Source: JBDHWI01 sp964590135 (GTDB lineage: Bacteria > Chloroflexota > Anaerolineae > J036 > Brachytrichaceae). From it: a stretch of DNA of 64,000 nucleotides. The notes beneath the pieces were generated by a model that did no database searches, was not told the DNA's origin, and worked only from the letters and a program-made list of their open reading frames with translations. Where the stretch lies: contig CAZPVX010000028.1 of assembly GCA_964590135.1 (NCBI GenBank), positions 1 through 64,000 on the forward strand, written 5' to 3'. The position numbers and the translations under genes are program-made. This document shows positions 25,371 to 35,022 of this stretch, piece after piece; the stretch's first letter is position 1, and every line of letters starts with the position of its first letter.

Positions 25371-26780
25371 ATGCCTGTCTTGTTCCCCACACTTGAAGAA
25401 TTGCTGCACCCACACACGATTGAAACCGCTGTTCGCGAGCGCGCGTCGAAGGCGCGCACAGAAGCGCCGCTCGATCCAATCAATCTGTTCAACATCAACT
25501 GGCGCGTTCCCCCCATCTCCGGCCCTTCCGCCGACAGAGAGGAAAGCAGAACGAACTACTTCGTAATGCCGCACGAGATCACCGGTGTGGATGCAGAGAT
25601 CGTGGTACTGGTGGCGAAAGATTTTCCAACTGGCAGCCATAAGGTTGGGCCGGCGTATTCCGTGCTGGCTGAAAAGTATGTGCAAGGTGAGATCACGCCG
25701 GGCAAGCACACGCTCGTCTTTCCCAGCACCGGCAACTATGGCATCGGTGGAGCGTGGGTTGGGCCGCGCGCCGGCTTCGAGAGCATGGTCATTTTGCCCG
25801 AAGGCATGAGCCGAGAGCGCTTTGCAATGATCGAAAGCTACGGTGCGACCTATACCAAAACCTACGGCAGTGAGAGCAACGTCAAGGAAATTTACGACGA
25901 ATGCCATCGCCTGACGCGTGAGCAGCCCAACACCGTCCGCATCTTGAATCAGTTCAGCGAGATGGGCAACTACCGCTTCCACTATCACGTCACTGGCAAC
26001 ACCGTTGTGGAGTTGGAAAGTGAGCTGAGCGAGAAGCTTGGCACGCGCGGCATCAGCGCATTCTGCAGCGCGATGGGCAGCGCCGGCACCATCGCCGCCG
26101 GCGATCGCATCAAGCAGGCCTTCCCCGACTGCAAAATCGTCGGCCTCGAACCGGTGCAATGCCCCACCCTGTTCAACAATGGCTACGGCAGCCATGAAAT
26201 TCAGGGCATTGGCGACAAACATGTGACGTGGATTCATCATGTCACCAACATGGACGCGCTGGCCTGCATCGACGACCTTGAATCTTTGCGCATCATGCGC
26301 GTGTTCATGGACCCTGTCGGCAGCCAGGCTCTCACAGGCAAATTTGGCGTGCCGGCCGAAGCCGCCCGTGCCATCGCCGGCATCTTCGGCATCAGCGGCG
26401 CGTGCAATCTGATCGGCGCAATCAAGACAGCCAAACATTTCGGCATGGGCAAACGCGACGCGCTGGTGATCCCCGCAACTGACAACGGCGAGCGCTATGG
26501 CTCGACGGTGCAGTGGTTAACAGAGAAATATGGCGCGATGACGCCGGCAAAAGCTGAAGGTGCGATCAACGCGATCCTGCATCACGCCAAAACAGATTGG
26601 GTGCAGGACGGCACCCCGGAAAACCGCCGGCGCTGGCACAACCTGAAGTACTACACGTGGGTTGAGCAACAAGGCAAAACCGTCAATGAGTTGAATGCCC
26701 AACTCGACCCCGAATGGTGGCTGGCCGAGCAAGCAAAAGTCGCCGAAATCAACCGCAAGATCGCGGCATTACGCGGATAA
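25371..26780 (+). CDS. PLP-dependent fold-type II enzyme (cysteine synthase/threonine synthase superfamily)
   Basis: 469 aa from ATG 25371, with GGAG at 25361-25364; a TTG four codons upstream is rejected. The internal aldimine lysine is Lys91 in DFPTGSHKVGPAYS. The phosphate/carboxylate loop reads FPSTGNYGIGGAWVG, and the glycine-rich cofactor region FCSAMGSAGTIAAGDRIKQAF fits cysteine-synthase-like lyases (motif split across nt 26059-26120). The length exceeds CysK (~310 aa), and there is a long C-terminal extension ending near AALRG. Beta-elimination or replacement on a hydroxyl or thiol amino acid is likely. Exact substrate not assignable. Confidence 0.8.
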   Translation: MPVLFPTLEELLHPHTIETAVRERASKARTEAPLDPINLFNINWRVPPISGPSADREESRTNYFVMPHEITGVDAEIVVLVAKDFPTGSHKVGPAYSVLAEKYVQGEITPGKHTLVFPSTGNYGIGGAWVGPRAGFESMVILPEGMSRERFAMIESYGATYTKTYGSESNVKEIYDECHRLTREQPNTVRILNQFSEMGNYRFHYHVTGNTVVELESELSEKLGTRGISAFCSAMGSAGTIAAGDRIKQAFPDCKIVGLEPVQCPTLFNNGYGSHEIQGIGDKHVTWIHHVTNMDALACIDDLESLRIMRVFMDPVGSQALTGKFGVPAEAARAIAGIFGISGACNLIGAIKTAKHFGMGKRDALVIPATDNGERYGSTVQWLTEKYGAMTPAKAEGAINAILHHAKTDWVQDGTPENRRRWHNLKYYTWVEQQGKTVNELNAQLDPEWWLAEQAKVAEINRKIAALRG

Positions 26781-26858
26781 AAAAGCGTCCGCACAACGTC
26801 TTTCGACTGCGCCAGCGCAAGTCCCTCACCCTGCTCAAGACATTCGTTTTTTCACAAC

Positions 26859-27470
26859 ATGGCTTCCATACGTTTCAGCGGGCCGCCGGCTTCATTCAAG
26901 GGCCGCATCTTGCACTTCATCGGCGGGCCAAACCGCGCGCGAGCCGGCGAGATTGCCGCGCGCGTGTTGCCGCACCTGCGCGCCGGCGAGCGGGTGTTGG
27001 ACATCGGCGCCGGTCGCGCGCTGGTGGCTGATGCGATCATGAACGCCGGCCATCCCACCGCTATCGTCGATGTGGCGAATCTTTCGTTGGTCGAGCACTT
27101 GCAGCCAAAACTCTACGACGGCAACACCCTGCCCTACGAGAGCGACACCTTCGATGTGGCGCTGCTGCTCACCGTGCTGCATCACATCCCTGGCCCCGAC
27201 AACACCCTGCGTGAAGCGCGACGTGTGGCCAGGCGCATCATCGTGATGGAAGATATTTTCAGGAGTGATCGCGAAAAGGTCTTCACACAATTTGGTGATT
27301 CGTGGCTGAATTGGGAATGGCGCGGCCACCCGCACAGCAACCGCGACGACGCCGGCTGGCGGGCAGCCTTCGCCAGGCTCGATCTGCATGTGACACATTT
27401 CGATGAATCGCTGGACTGGTTCTTCCCGTTTCGCTTCCGCCACGCCGTATATGTGCTGGAGCGCGCGTGA
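26859..27470 (+). CDS. Class I SAM-dependent methyltransferase
   Basis: 203 aa. SAM-binding motif I reads VLDIGAGRALVADAIMNAG, the acidic residue of motif II is in AIVDVANL, and the motif IV region is DVALLLTVLHHIPG. No membrane segment. The acceptor is unknown (small molecule, by family). It lies 78 bp after the PLP gene and 31 bp before the next unknown gene, all on the same strand. Confidence 0.82.
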   Translation: MASIRFSGPPASFKGRILHFIGGPNRARAGEIAARVLPHLRAGERVLDIGAGRALVADAIMNAGHPTAIVDVANLSLVEHLQPKLYDGNTLPYESDTFDVALLLTVLHHIPGPDNTLREARRVARRIIVMEDIFRSDREKVFTQFGDSWLNWEWRGHPHSNRDDAGWRAAFARLDLHVTHFDESLDWFFPFRFRHAVYVLERA

Positions 27471-27501
27471 ATTCCGGGGCTGAGTCGCGTATGATTGACG
27501 C

Positions 27502-28188
27502 ATGACTCAGCTGCAACTGCCCGACTACTGGCTGCCGCGACCTGCGCCAACGCTGACGCCAACGGAGCAGGCGCAATGCGACACTGCGCTGGAAGAGATG
27601 CTGGCACAAGGGCCAGCCGCGCCTTTCGATTACAAGCTGCCCATCCCCAAATGGCAATTCCTGTGTCACCTCACCGACCAGCGCAGGTTCAGGCTGCATG
27701 GCTCAAATGACCACGCATTGCAGATACTGATTCCACGTCAATCATCCGACCTGCGAGAATTTGGGGCGCAACAGGCGGTGTATGCCGCCGGCGACGGCAT
27801 CTGGCCAATGTACTTCGCCATCGTCGATCGCAGGCGGGTGTCGACATTGGTCAACGCCTGCATCTCGGTGACGCGCCCCGACGGACACGTAACCGGCCCC
27901 TTGTATGTGTTCTCCATCAGCCAGCAGGCCGCGCCGCGCAAACCTTACGTCGCCGGCATGATCTATGTGTTACCGCCGACGACATTTACACTGGAGCCGG
28001 CCTTCCAGTTTGGGGAGTTCCGCGTGCAAACCGCGCAAGCCGTCAGCCTGTCCGCTGTGACGCCGCTCGCCAAACTGATTGTGACACACGAAGACTTTCC
28101 CTTTCTCGCGCAGATGCGCACCCACGATGACGATCGACTCGCGGAATATGCCGAAGCCATGAGCACCAGCACGCCATGGCCTGCATAG
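27502..28188 (+). CDS. Conserved-looking protein of unknown function
   Basis: 228 aa starting MTQLQLPDYWLP. No membrane helix, signal peptide or recognised motif. The middle is beta-rich in appearance (MYFAIVDRRRVSTLVNACIS; PLYVFSISQQAAPRKPYVAG) and the end is acidic/helical (MRTHDDDRLAEYAEAMSTS). Codon use matches neighbours and no longer overlapping frame competes, so it is probably a real gene. It may be in an operon with the methyltransferase, 31 bp upstream. Confidence 0.6.
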   Translation: MTQLQLPDYWLPRPAPTLTPTEQAQCDTALEEMLAQGPAAPFDYKLPIPKWQFLCHLTDQRRFRLHGSNDHALQILIPRQSSDLREFGAQQAVYAAGDGIWPMYFAIVDRRRVSTLVNACISVTRPDGHVTGPLYVFSISQQAAPRKPYVAGMIYVLPPTTFTLEPAFQFGEFRVQTAQAVSLSAVTPLAKLIVTHEDFPFLAQMRTHDDDRLAEYAEAMSTSTPWPA

Positions 28189-28212
28189 CAGTCAACCGTC
28201 TTTTTCGTTCAC

Positions 28213-28242
28213 TTGTGTAGGATGCCGGCCACAATTTACAAT
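28213..28242 (+). promoter_or_regulatory. Sigma-70-type promoter for the BMP transporter operon
   Basis: TTGTGT (28213-28218) and TACAAT (28237-28242) are spaced by 18 nt, 46 nt upstream of the bmp ATG. A strong ribosome binding site AAGAAGGAG lies at 28272-28280. Confidence 0.5.
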
Positions 28243-28287
28243 AGCGGCAGAGTGAAATTTACTCATCTCAAAAGAAGGAGAACCCTC

Positions 28288-30542
28288 ATGCGAAAAAACC
28301 TAATCACTGTTGCATTGCTGGCGTCGCTGGTTTTGGCGGCGTGCGGCACCAACCCTGCCACACCAGCGCCCACCGCCGCGCCGGCAGCCACAGAAGCCCC
28401 TGCAGCGACGGAAGCGCCGGCGGCCACGGAAGCGCCGGCTGCTACGGAGGCCCCAAAGGCCACTGAGGCGCCGGCTGCCAGCAAGGGCAAAATCTGCCAG
28501 GTGACCGACGTTGGCGGCATCGACGACAAGAGCTTCAACCAGACCGCCTGGGCCGGCGCACAANNNNNNNNNNNNNNNNNNNNNNNNNNNNNNNNNNNNN
28601 NNNNNNNNNNNNNNNNNNNNNNNNNNNNNNNNNNNNNNNNNNNNNNNNNNNNNNNNNNNNNNNCGTTGGCGGCATCGACGACAAGAGCTTCAACCAGACC
28701 GCCTGGGCCGGCGCACAAACCGCCGCCAAGGATCTAGGTTGGGAAGCCGTATATCTTGAGTCACAACAGCAGACCGATTACGAGAAGAACATCAATGAGT
28801 TCCTCGGCTCGAAGTGCGACCTGATCGTCACCGTCGGCTTCCTGCTGGGCGACGCCACCAAGGCTGCCGCCGAGAAGAACCCCGATCAGAAATTCCAGAT
28901 CCTCGACTTCGCCTACGATCCGCCGATCTCGAATGTGTGGGGCCAGGTGTATGCCACCGACCAGGGCGCATTCCTCGCCGGCTATGTTGCCGCAGCCATG
29001 TCGAAGACCGGCAAGGTCGGCACGTTCGGCGGCATCAACATCCCGCCGGTGGTTGACTTCATGGATGGCTTTGCGCTCGGTGTGAAGTACTACAACGAAA
29101 AGAACAACAAGAATGTGCAGGTGTTGGGCTGGGATACGGCCAAGCGGGATGGCCTGTTTGCCGGCAACTTCGAAAGCACGGATGATGGCCGCCGCCTCGG
29201 CGAGACGCTGATGGACGAGGGCGCAGACGTGATCATGCCGGTCGCCGGCCCAGTTGGCCTCGGCACCGCCGCCGCCGTCAAAGAGCGCGGCAATGCCTTC
29301 ATCATCGGTGTCGACAGCGACTGGTTTGTCTCTGCCCCAGAATACAAGTCGATCATTCTCACCAGTGTGTTGAAGAAGCTGGACAACTCGGTGATTGAGG
29401 CAGCCAAGGCGACCGCAGGGGGCAATTTCCAGGGCGGCACACAGCTTGCCTCACTGGCCAACAATGGCGTCGATATCGCTCCCTTCCACGATCTTGAAAG
29501 CATGGTCTCGAAGGAGACTGTGACGCAATTGGAGCAGATCAAGGTCGACATCGTCACTGGCAAGATCCCGACCAAGCCAGAGGCAGCGCCGGCAGCCGCA
29601 GCCGCCCAGATTGGCAAACTGTGCCAGGTGACCGACGTTGGCGGCATCGACGACAAGAGCTTCAACCAGACCGCCTGGGCCGGCGCACAACTCGCCGCCA
29701 AAGAAGCTGTATATCTTGAGTCGCAACAGCAGACCGATTACGAGAAGAACATCAATGAGTTCCTCGGCTCGAAGTGCGACCTGATCGTCACCGTCGGCTT
29801 CCTGCTGGGCGACGCCACCAAGGCTGCCGCCGAGAAGAACCCCGATCAGAAATTCCAGATCCTCGACTTCGCCTACGATCCGCCGATCTCGAATGTGTGG
29901 GGCCAGGTGTATGCCACCGACCAGGGCGCATTCCTCGCCGGCTATGTTGCCGCAGCCATGTCGAAGACCGGCAAGGTCGGCACGTTCGGCGGCATCAACA
30001 TCCCGCCGGTGGTTGACTTCATGGATGGCTTTGCGCTCGGTGTGAAGTACTACAACGAAAAGAACAACAAGAATGTGCAGGTGTTGGGCTGGGATACGGC
30101 CAAGCGGGATGGCCTGTTTGCCGGCAACTTCGAAAGCACGGATGATGGCCGCCGCCTCGGCGAGACGTTGATGGACGAGGGCGCAGACGTGATCATGCCG
30201 GTCGCCGGCCCGGTCGGCCTCGGCACCGCCGCCGCCGTCAAAGAGCGCGGCAATGCCATGCTCGTCGGCGTCGACACCGATTGGACGGTGAGCGCGCCAG
30301 AATACAAGTCGATCGTCCTCACCAGCGTGCTGAAGCGGCTCGACCTGAGCGTGCAGAGCGCGGCGAAAGCCATCGCAGAAGGCACCTTCAAGGGTGGCAC
30401 GCAATTGGCCACCGTCGCAAATGGCGAGATCGGCATTGCGCCGTTCCACGACTTTGACAGCCAGGTGCCGCAGCAGATCAAGGATGACCTGAAGGCGATC
30501 GCAGCCGGCATCGCCGACGGCAGCATCAAGACCAAGCCGTAA
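28288..30542 (+). CDS. BMP-family nucleoside-binding lipoprotein with two tandem binding domains (contains 100-N gap)
   Basis: Substrate-binding protein (basic membrane protein/PnrA-like) of an ABC importer. ATG 28288; lipoprotein signal with lipobox VLAAC; then a TEAPAA-repeat linker. Domain 1 begins GKICQVTDVGGIDDKSFNQT, is interrupted by N at 28564-28663 and resumes in another frame at 28665. Domain 2 begins at about 29613 after the linker EAAPAAAAAQ, has no second signal peptide, and ends IKTKP. Motifs DDKSFNQTAW, GQVYATDQGAFLAGYVAAAM and IMPVAGPVGLGT occur in both domains. The 55 nt either side of the gap are identical, so collapsing them gives one continuous frame. A stretch of 444 nt is identical between domains, while the C-terminal thirds diverge. 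Domain 2 lacks four residues (DLGW). Single-domain binding proteins are the norm, so the tandem form is unusual and needs read-level confirmation. Confidence 0.8.
28564..28663. other. Assembly gap (100 N) flanked by a 55-nt direct duplication
   Basis: The 55 bases before the gap (28509-28563) equal the 55 bases after it (28664-28718). This is what abutting contigs sharing an end overlap would give, so the gap may contain no real sequence. Confidence 0.85.
28764..29207 (+). repeat. Direct repeat, copy A (within BMP domain 1)
   Basis: 444 nt identical to 29724-30167 at an offset of 960 nt, including all synonymous positions. Identity ends at single-base differences on both sides (28763 and 29208). 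Confidence 0.95.
29724..30167 (+). repeat. Direct repeat, copy B (within BMP domain 2)
   Basis: Identical to 28764-29207. Sequence on either side diverges, with about 70% protein identity over the C-terminal third, pointing to gene conversion or an assembly effect rather than a fresh whole-domain copy. Confidence 0.95.
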
Positions 30543-30549
30543 GTCTTTC

Positions 30550-30606
30550 TCCCTCTCTCTTTCAGGAGAGGGCCGGGGTGAGAGGGTGTTTCAGCATCCT
30601 CTCACC
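30550..30606. repeat. Dispersed repeat copy 2 with intercistronic stem-loop
   Basis: The repeat starts CCCTCTCTCTTTCAGGAGAG and continues into a G-rich tail. The arms GGTGAGAGG (30577-30585) and CCTCTCACC (30598-30606) form a perfect 9-bp stem. It lies between the binding-protein gene and the ATPase gene, where partial termination or mRNA protection could favour excess binding protein. Confidence 0.65.
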
Positions 30607-30657
30607 CAACTCAGCACCCCACACAAACTCTCTCCAGGATGGGAGGGCGATCGAGAC

Positions 30658-32220
30658 ATGACGCCGATCCTCGAACTGCGCAATATCACCAAGCGCTTCC
30701 CCGGCGTGCTGGCGAACGATCACATCTCGCTCACGCTCGAAGAAAATGAAATTCACGCCCTGTTGGGCGAAAATGGCGCCGGCAAATCCACGTTGATGAA
30801 CATCCTTTATGGCTTATATCAGCCGGACGAGGGCGAGATCATCGTGCGCGGCAAGCCGGTGCAAATCCATTCCCCCACCGACGCAATCAAAGCCGGCATC
30901 GGCATGGTGCATCAGCACTTCATGCTTGTGCCAGTGCTGAGTGTCACTGAAAACGTCATGCTCGGCGATGAGGTGCTGCAAGGCGGCGTCTTCCTCGACC
31001 GGCGCAAGGCGGCCCAGCGCATCCGTGAAATCTCAAAACAATACGGCCTCGACGTCGATCCCGACGCCCTGATCAAAGACCTGCCCGTCGGCGTGCAACA
31101 GCGTGTCGAGATCATCAAGCTGCTCTTTCGCAACGCCGACATCCTGATTCTGGATGAGCCGACCGCCGTGCTGACGCCGCAAGAAGTGGATGATCTGTTC
31201 AATGTCATCCGCTCGCTGGTATCGCAGGGCAAATCGCTCATTTTTATTACACACAAACTACGCGAAGTGCTGATGTCCGCCGACCGCATCACGGTGTTGC
31301 GGCTGGGCAGGGTGGTTGGTTCGGCGCTGCCGGCGGCAGCCACCCAACAATCGCTGGCTGCCATGATGGTGGGTCGCGAAGTGACGCTGGAGGTGGACAA
31401 GCAGCCGGCCATCCCCGGTGATGTGGTGCTGGACATCAAAAACCTGGAAGCCCTGGACGAACGCCTGAGCCTTGCGGTGGACGACGTGTCGCTGCAAGTG
31501 CGCGCCGGCGAGATCATGGGCGTGGCCGGCGTGCAAGGCAACGGGCAGACCGAACTGGCAGAATGCATCACTGGCCTGCGCAGCGCTGTCAGCGGACACA
31601 TCACCATTGCCGGCGTCGACATCATCCGCTCCACCCCGCGCCGCATCACCCAGATGGGCGTGGCGCACGTGCCAGAAGACCGCCAGCGCGACGGCCTTGT
31701 GCTGAGCTATCCCATCGCAGACAACCTGGCGCTGCAGGAGTACTACAAAGCGCCCTTCGCCAGGGGCGTGATGTTGGACGAAGATGCCATCGACAAGAGC
31801 GCAACGCAACTAGTGAAGCAGTTCGACGTGCGCACGCCCAGCATCGGCACCAGCGCCGGCTCGCTTTCGGGCGGCAACCAGCAAAAGGTCATCATCGCGC
31901 GCGAGCTTTCGCGCGACGTCAAACTGCTCATCGCCTCGCAGCCCACGCGCGGCCTTGATGTCGGCTCCATCGAATACATTCACAAACGCATCGTGCAAAA
32001 GCGTGACGAGGGCGCAGCCGTGCTGCTCATCTCGCCCGAACTCGATGAAATTCTTGCGCTATCCGACCGCATCGCGGTAATGTTTCGTGGCCGCGTGGTC
32101 GCGGTGGTCAATGCAGAGAATGCAACCAAGGAATATCTGGGCTTGTTGATGGCCGGCGTCGATCCTGCCACCATCCCCCTGCCCCAGCGCGCCACCCAGC
32201 GCGCAGAGGTGGTCATGTAA
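30658..32220 (+). CDS. Nucleoside-type ABC importer ATPase (two fused nucleotide-binding domains)
   Basis: 520 aa from ATG 30658. NBD1 has Walker A GENGAGKST (37-45), a signature region DLPVGVQQRVEIIKLL and Walker B ILILDEPTAVLTP. NBD2 has a degenerate Walker A (VAGVQGNGQTEL), the signature SLSGGNQQKVIIAREL and the family-typical LLIASQPTRGLDVGS. This asymmetry is normal for the BMP/nucleoside and ribose-type importers. It partners with the upstream BMP lipoprotein and the two permeases downstream; the first permease starts at the next base after its stop (32221). Confidence 0.93.
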   Translation: MTPILELRNITKRFPGVLANDHISLTLEENEIHALLGENGAGKSTLMNILYGLYQPDEGEIIVRGKPVQIHSPTDAIKAGIGMVHQHFMLVPVLSVTENVMLGDEVLQGGVFLDRRKAAQRIREISKQYGLDVDPDALIKDLPVGVQQRVEIIKLLFRNADILILDEPTAVLTPQEVDDLFNVIRSLVSQGKSLIFITHKLREVLMSADRITVLRLGRVVGSALPAAATQQSLAAMMVGREVTLEVDKQPAIPGDVVLDIKNLEALDERLSLAVDDVSLQVRAGEIMGVAGVQGNGQTELAECITGLRSAVSGHITIAGVDIIRSTPRRITQMGVAHVPEDRQRDGLVLSYPIADNLALQEYYKAPFARGVMLDEDAIDKSATQLVKQFDVRTPSIGTSAGSLSGGNQQKVIIARELSRDVKLLIASQPTRGLDVGSIEYIHKRIVQKRDEGAAVLLISPELDEILALSDRIAVMFRGRVVAVVNAENATKEYLGLLMAGVDPATIPLPQRATQRAEVVM

Positions 32221-33675
32221 ATGGCTGAAACTCTCGCCGCAGATCTCGTTCCCCAGCCGAAGCCCAATGCCGCGCAGACGCCGCTATGGCGGCGCATCTG
32301 GGAAGCCGTGCAGCTGCCGGCGCTCGCGCTGTTCAGCGCCTTCATCGTCGGCGGCTTCATCATCGCGCTGACCGACCTCAAGGTGTTGGCCGCGCTGGTC
32401 GACACGATCAATCGCCTCAACACGATCGGCTATCTGTTGATCGCCGTGACCATCGTCGTGCTGGTCGCCGGCGTCATCATCAGCCGGCGGCCCGAAGTCA
32501 TTTTGTCGCGGCTCGGTTTTGCCGCCACTGGCCGGCAATCGCGCTGGTTCAATATCATCGCCATGATCATCACGATCCTCGCGGTGATTGGGCTGCTCTT
32601 TGCCATCGGCTTCGGTGATGTGCTGGTGATGGCCTGGCAAGCTGCGATGCATGCCTATAGTGCGCTGCTCGAAGGCTCGCTCGGCTCGCCTGCGGCTGTG
32701 GTCAGCGCGCTGCAAAGCGGCGATCCGCAGCGCATCGCGCAGGCGTTTTACCCCATCTCGGAAGCGCTGGTCACATCGACGCCCTACATTTTTGCCGGCC
32801 TCGCAGTGGCGCTCGGCTTTCGCAGCGGCCTGTTCAACATCGGCGTCGAGGGACAGTTATTTATCGGCGCAATCACCTCAGTGTTCGTCGGCTATTCGCT
32901 GCAAGGGCTGCCGGCGATTATCCACATCCCGCTCACGCTGGCCGCCGGCGCGCTGGGCGGCGCGGCCTGGGGCTTCATCCCCGGCTTCCTGAAGGCGCGC
33001 GTTGGGGCGCATGAAGTCATCAACACGATCATGATGAACTACATCGCCTTCCGCCTGAGCGAGTGGCTGTTGAATGGCCCGATGAAGCGACCTGGTTCAG
33101 TGCCAGTGAGCCCGTTCATCGAAGCGTCAGCGCGACTGCCGCGCTTCTTCATGGATCCGATTCGCTTTCATGCCGGCTTCTTCATCGCGCTCGGCGCAGC
33201 GATTTTCGTGTGGTGGTTCTTGTTCAAGACAAAATGGGGCTTCGAGTTGCGCACGGTGGGCGCGAATCCACGCGCTGCGCGTTACGCCGGCATGAACATC
33301 GCCTTCAACATCATCCTCGCCATGTGCATGAGCGGCGCGCTGGCCGGCCTGGCCGGCACGAATGAGGTCATCGGCGTGAACTACAACCTGGCCAATGCCT
33401 TCTCATCGGGCTACGGCTTCGACAGCATTGCGCTGGCGCTGTTGGGGCGCAGCCATCCTGCCGGCGTCGTGGCGGCTGCGCTGCTGTTTGGCACACTGCG
33501 CAGCGGCGCCACCCGCATGCAGAACGTCGCGCAAATTCCCGTCGATATCATCTCGGTGGTGCAGGCGCTGGTGATTGCGTTCATGGCTGCGCCAGCCATC
33601 ATTCGCGCCATCTATCGCATCAAGGAAAGCAAGAGCGTGGAAACGGTGTTCACGCGCGGCTGGGGGAGCCGATAA
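32221..33675 (+). CDS. Nucleoside ABC importer permease 1
   Basis: 484 aa, branched-chain/nucleoside permease family (BPD_transp_2). The core appears after residue ~165 (PYIFAGLAVALGFRSGLFNIGVEGQ split across 32782-32850; INTIMMNYIAFRLSEWLLNG; RTVGANPRAARYAGMNI). The N-terminal ~150 residues add extra membrane helices (LALFSAFIVGGFIIALTDLK and following) and an amphipathic stretch, so it is longer than typical members (~350 aa). It starts directly after the ATPase stop and is followed 3 bp later by permease 2. Confidence 0.92.
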   Translation: MAETLAADLVPQPKPNAAQTPLWRRIWEAVQLPALALFSAFIVGGFIIALTDLKVLAALVDTINRLNTIGYLLIAVTIVVLVAGVIISRRPEVILSRLGFAATGRQSRWFNIIAMIITILAVIGLLFAIGFGDVLVMAWQAAMHAYSALLEGSLGSPAAVVSALQSGDPQRIAQAFYPISEALVTSTPYIFAGLAVALGFRSGLFNIGVEGQLFIGAITSVFVGYSLQGLPAIIHIPLTLAAGALGGAAWGFIPGFLKARVGAHEVINTIMMNYIAFRLSEWLLNGPMKRPGSVPVSPFIEASARLPRFFMDPIRFHAGFFIALGAAIFVWWFLFKTKWGFELRTVGANPRAARYAGMNIAFNIILAMCMSGALAGLAGTNEVIGVNYNLANAFSSGYGFDSIALALLGRSHPAGVVAAALLFGTLRSGATRMQNVAQIPVDIISVVQALVIAFMAAPAIIRAIYRIKESKSVETVFTRGWGSR

Positions 33676-33678
33676 CCC

Positions 33679-34980
33679 ATGACAACAACCACTGCACCCA
33701 TCACCAGCGCAAATCGGCGGCGCGCGCCGGCAGAATTGGCTGCGCTGGCTGAGCGCAAACGCCACCGCATCATCGGAATCATCATGGTGCTGCTCGGTTT
33801 CGCCGGCTTCGCGCTGTTCGCCAATGGCGTCGACCCAGCTTACACTAGCACCTTCGGCCTGAACACTGGCAGCACTTCGCTGATCCGGCTCGGCGATCTG
33901 GTCGTGCCGACACAGACGACGATCATCGTGCTGTCCAGCCTTGCGCTATTCATCGGCGGCTATCAGATCATTCGCGGCTTTGGCAAATCGACCAACGCAA
34001 TTCTCGGCCTGGTGATCTTGTTTTTCATCGCGTCGTTTCTGGTCTGGGCCACTGGCGACAAGTCGATCAACCTCGCGGCGATGCTGAAAAGCACGTTGTT
34101 GCGCGCGGTGCCGCTCACCCTGGGCGCACTGTCGGGGGTGGTTTCGGAGCGATCTGGCGTGGTGAACATCGCGATCGAAGGCATGATGCTCTCAGCGGCG
34201 TTGACTTCGTCGATGGTGGGCAGCGCAACGAAGAGTTTGTGGATCGGGTTGCTCGCCGGCATCTTCACCGGCATCGCGCTGGCGGCATTCCACGCGGTGC
34301 TGTCAATCAAATATCGCGTCGATCAAGTCATCAGCGGCACGGTGATCAACATCTTCTCGGTCGGCATCACCAGCTTCATCTCAGCCAAGTTCCTAAGCGA
34401 TTTTCAAAACCTGAACAACCCGGGCATCTTTCCCGCTACACCGCTGCCCGGGCTGTCAGCCATCCCGTTCATTGGGCCGATTCTTTTCGATGGCAACTTC
34501 TTCCTGTTCGCCATGTTCCTGCTGCTGGTGATCGTGCACGTGGCGCTGTTCTACACGCGCTGGGGATTGCGCACGCGCTCGGTGGGCGAGCATCCGAAGG
34601 CCGCAGACACGCTGGGCATCAACGTCTTTAGAACACGCTACATGGCGGTGTTGTTGAGCGGCGCGCTGGCCGGCCTGGCCGGCGCGTATTTCACGCTTGG
34701 CTCAGTGGGACGCTTCGACGAAGGCATGACTGCCGGACGCGGTTTCATCGCGGTGGCAGCGGTGATCTTCGGCAACTGGACGCCGTTTGGCGCGTTTGGC
34801 GCAGCATTGATCTTTGGCTTTGCCGATTCGCTGCAAAGCCGGCTGGCGATCTTGAGCGTGCCGATCCCTTCGCAGTTTCTGTTGATGGCGCCCTACATCG
34901 CCACGATGATCGCGTTGGCCGGCTTGATCGGCCGCACTCAGGCGCCGGCTGCGGATGGCCAGCCGTATACGAAGGAATGA
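33679..34980 (+). CDS. Nucleoside ABC importer permease 2
   Basis: 433 aa, same permease family. Core: LLRAVPLTLGALSGVVSERS, VVNIAIEGMMLSAALTSSM, VISGTVINIFSVGITSFIS and RTRSVGEHPKAADTLGINV. Like permease 1 it carries an N-terminal extension with about three extra helices compared with usual ~310-aa members. It forms the transmembrane heterodimer with permease 1. The gene ends at 34980; downstream DNA holds an AT-rich interspersed repeat rather than a clear terminator. Confidence 0.92.
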   Translation: MTTTTAPITSANRRRAPAELAALAERKRHRIIGIIMVLLGFAGFALFANGVDPAYTSTFGLNTGSTSLIRLGDLVVPTQTTIIVLSSLALFIGGYQIIRGFGKSTNAILGLVILFFIASFLVWATGDKSINLAAMLKSTLLRAVPLTLGALSGVVSERSGVVNIAIEGMMLSAALTSSMVGSATKSLWIGLLAGIFTGIALAAFHAVLSIKYRVDQVISGTVINIFSVGITSFISAKFLSDFQNLNNPGIFPATPLPGLSAIPFIGPILFDGNFFLFAMFLLLVIVHVALFYTRWGLRTRSVGEHPKAADTLGINVFRTRYMAVLLSGALAGLAGAYFTLGSVGRFDEGMTAGRGFIAVAAVIFGNWTPFGAFGAALIFGFADSLQSRLAILSVPIPSQFLLMAPYIATMIALAGLIGRTQAPAADGQPYTKE

Positions 34981-34984
34981 TGCC

Positions 34985-35022
34985 CGATTTGAGATTTCTG
35001 ATTGTCGATTTACGATTTTTGG
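34985..35022. repeat. AT-rich GATTT-type interspersed repeat, copy 1
   Basis: Repeating GATTT/GATTG units (GATTTGAGATTTCTGATTG and on) in the 120-bp intergenic region after permease 2. The reverse complement of 35786-35825 reads very similarly. Confidence 0.5.

Noticed and set aside
28935..30542. A separate BMP gene starting at 28935
   Set aside because: That Met is internal to domain 1. The frame is open back to the N gap at 28664, and the apparent frame change is produced by the gap.
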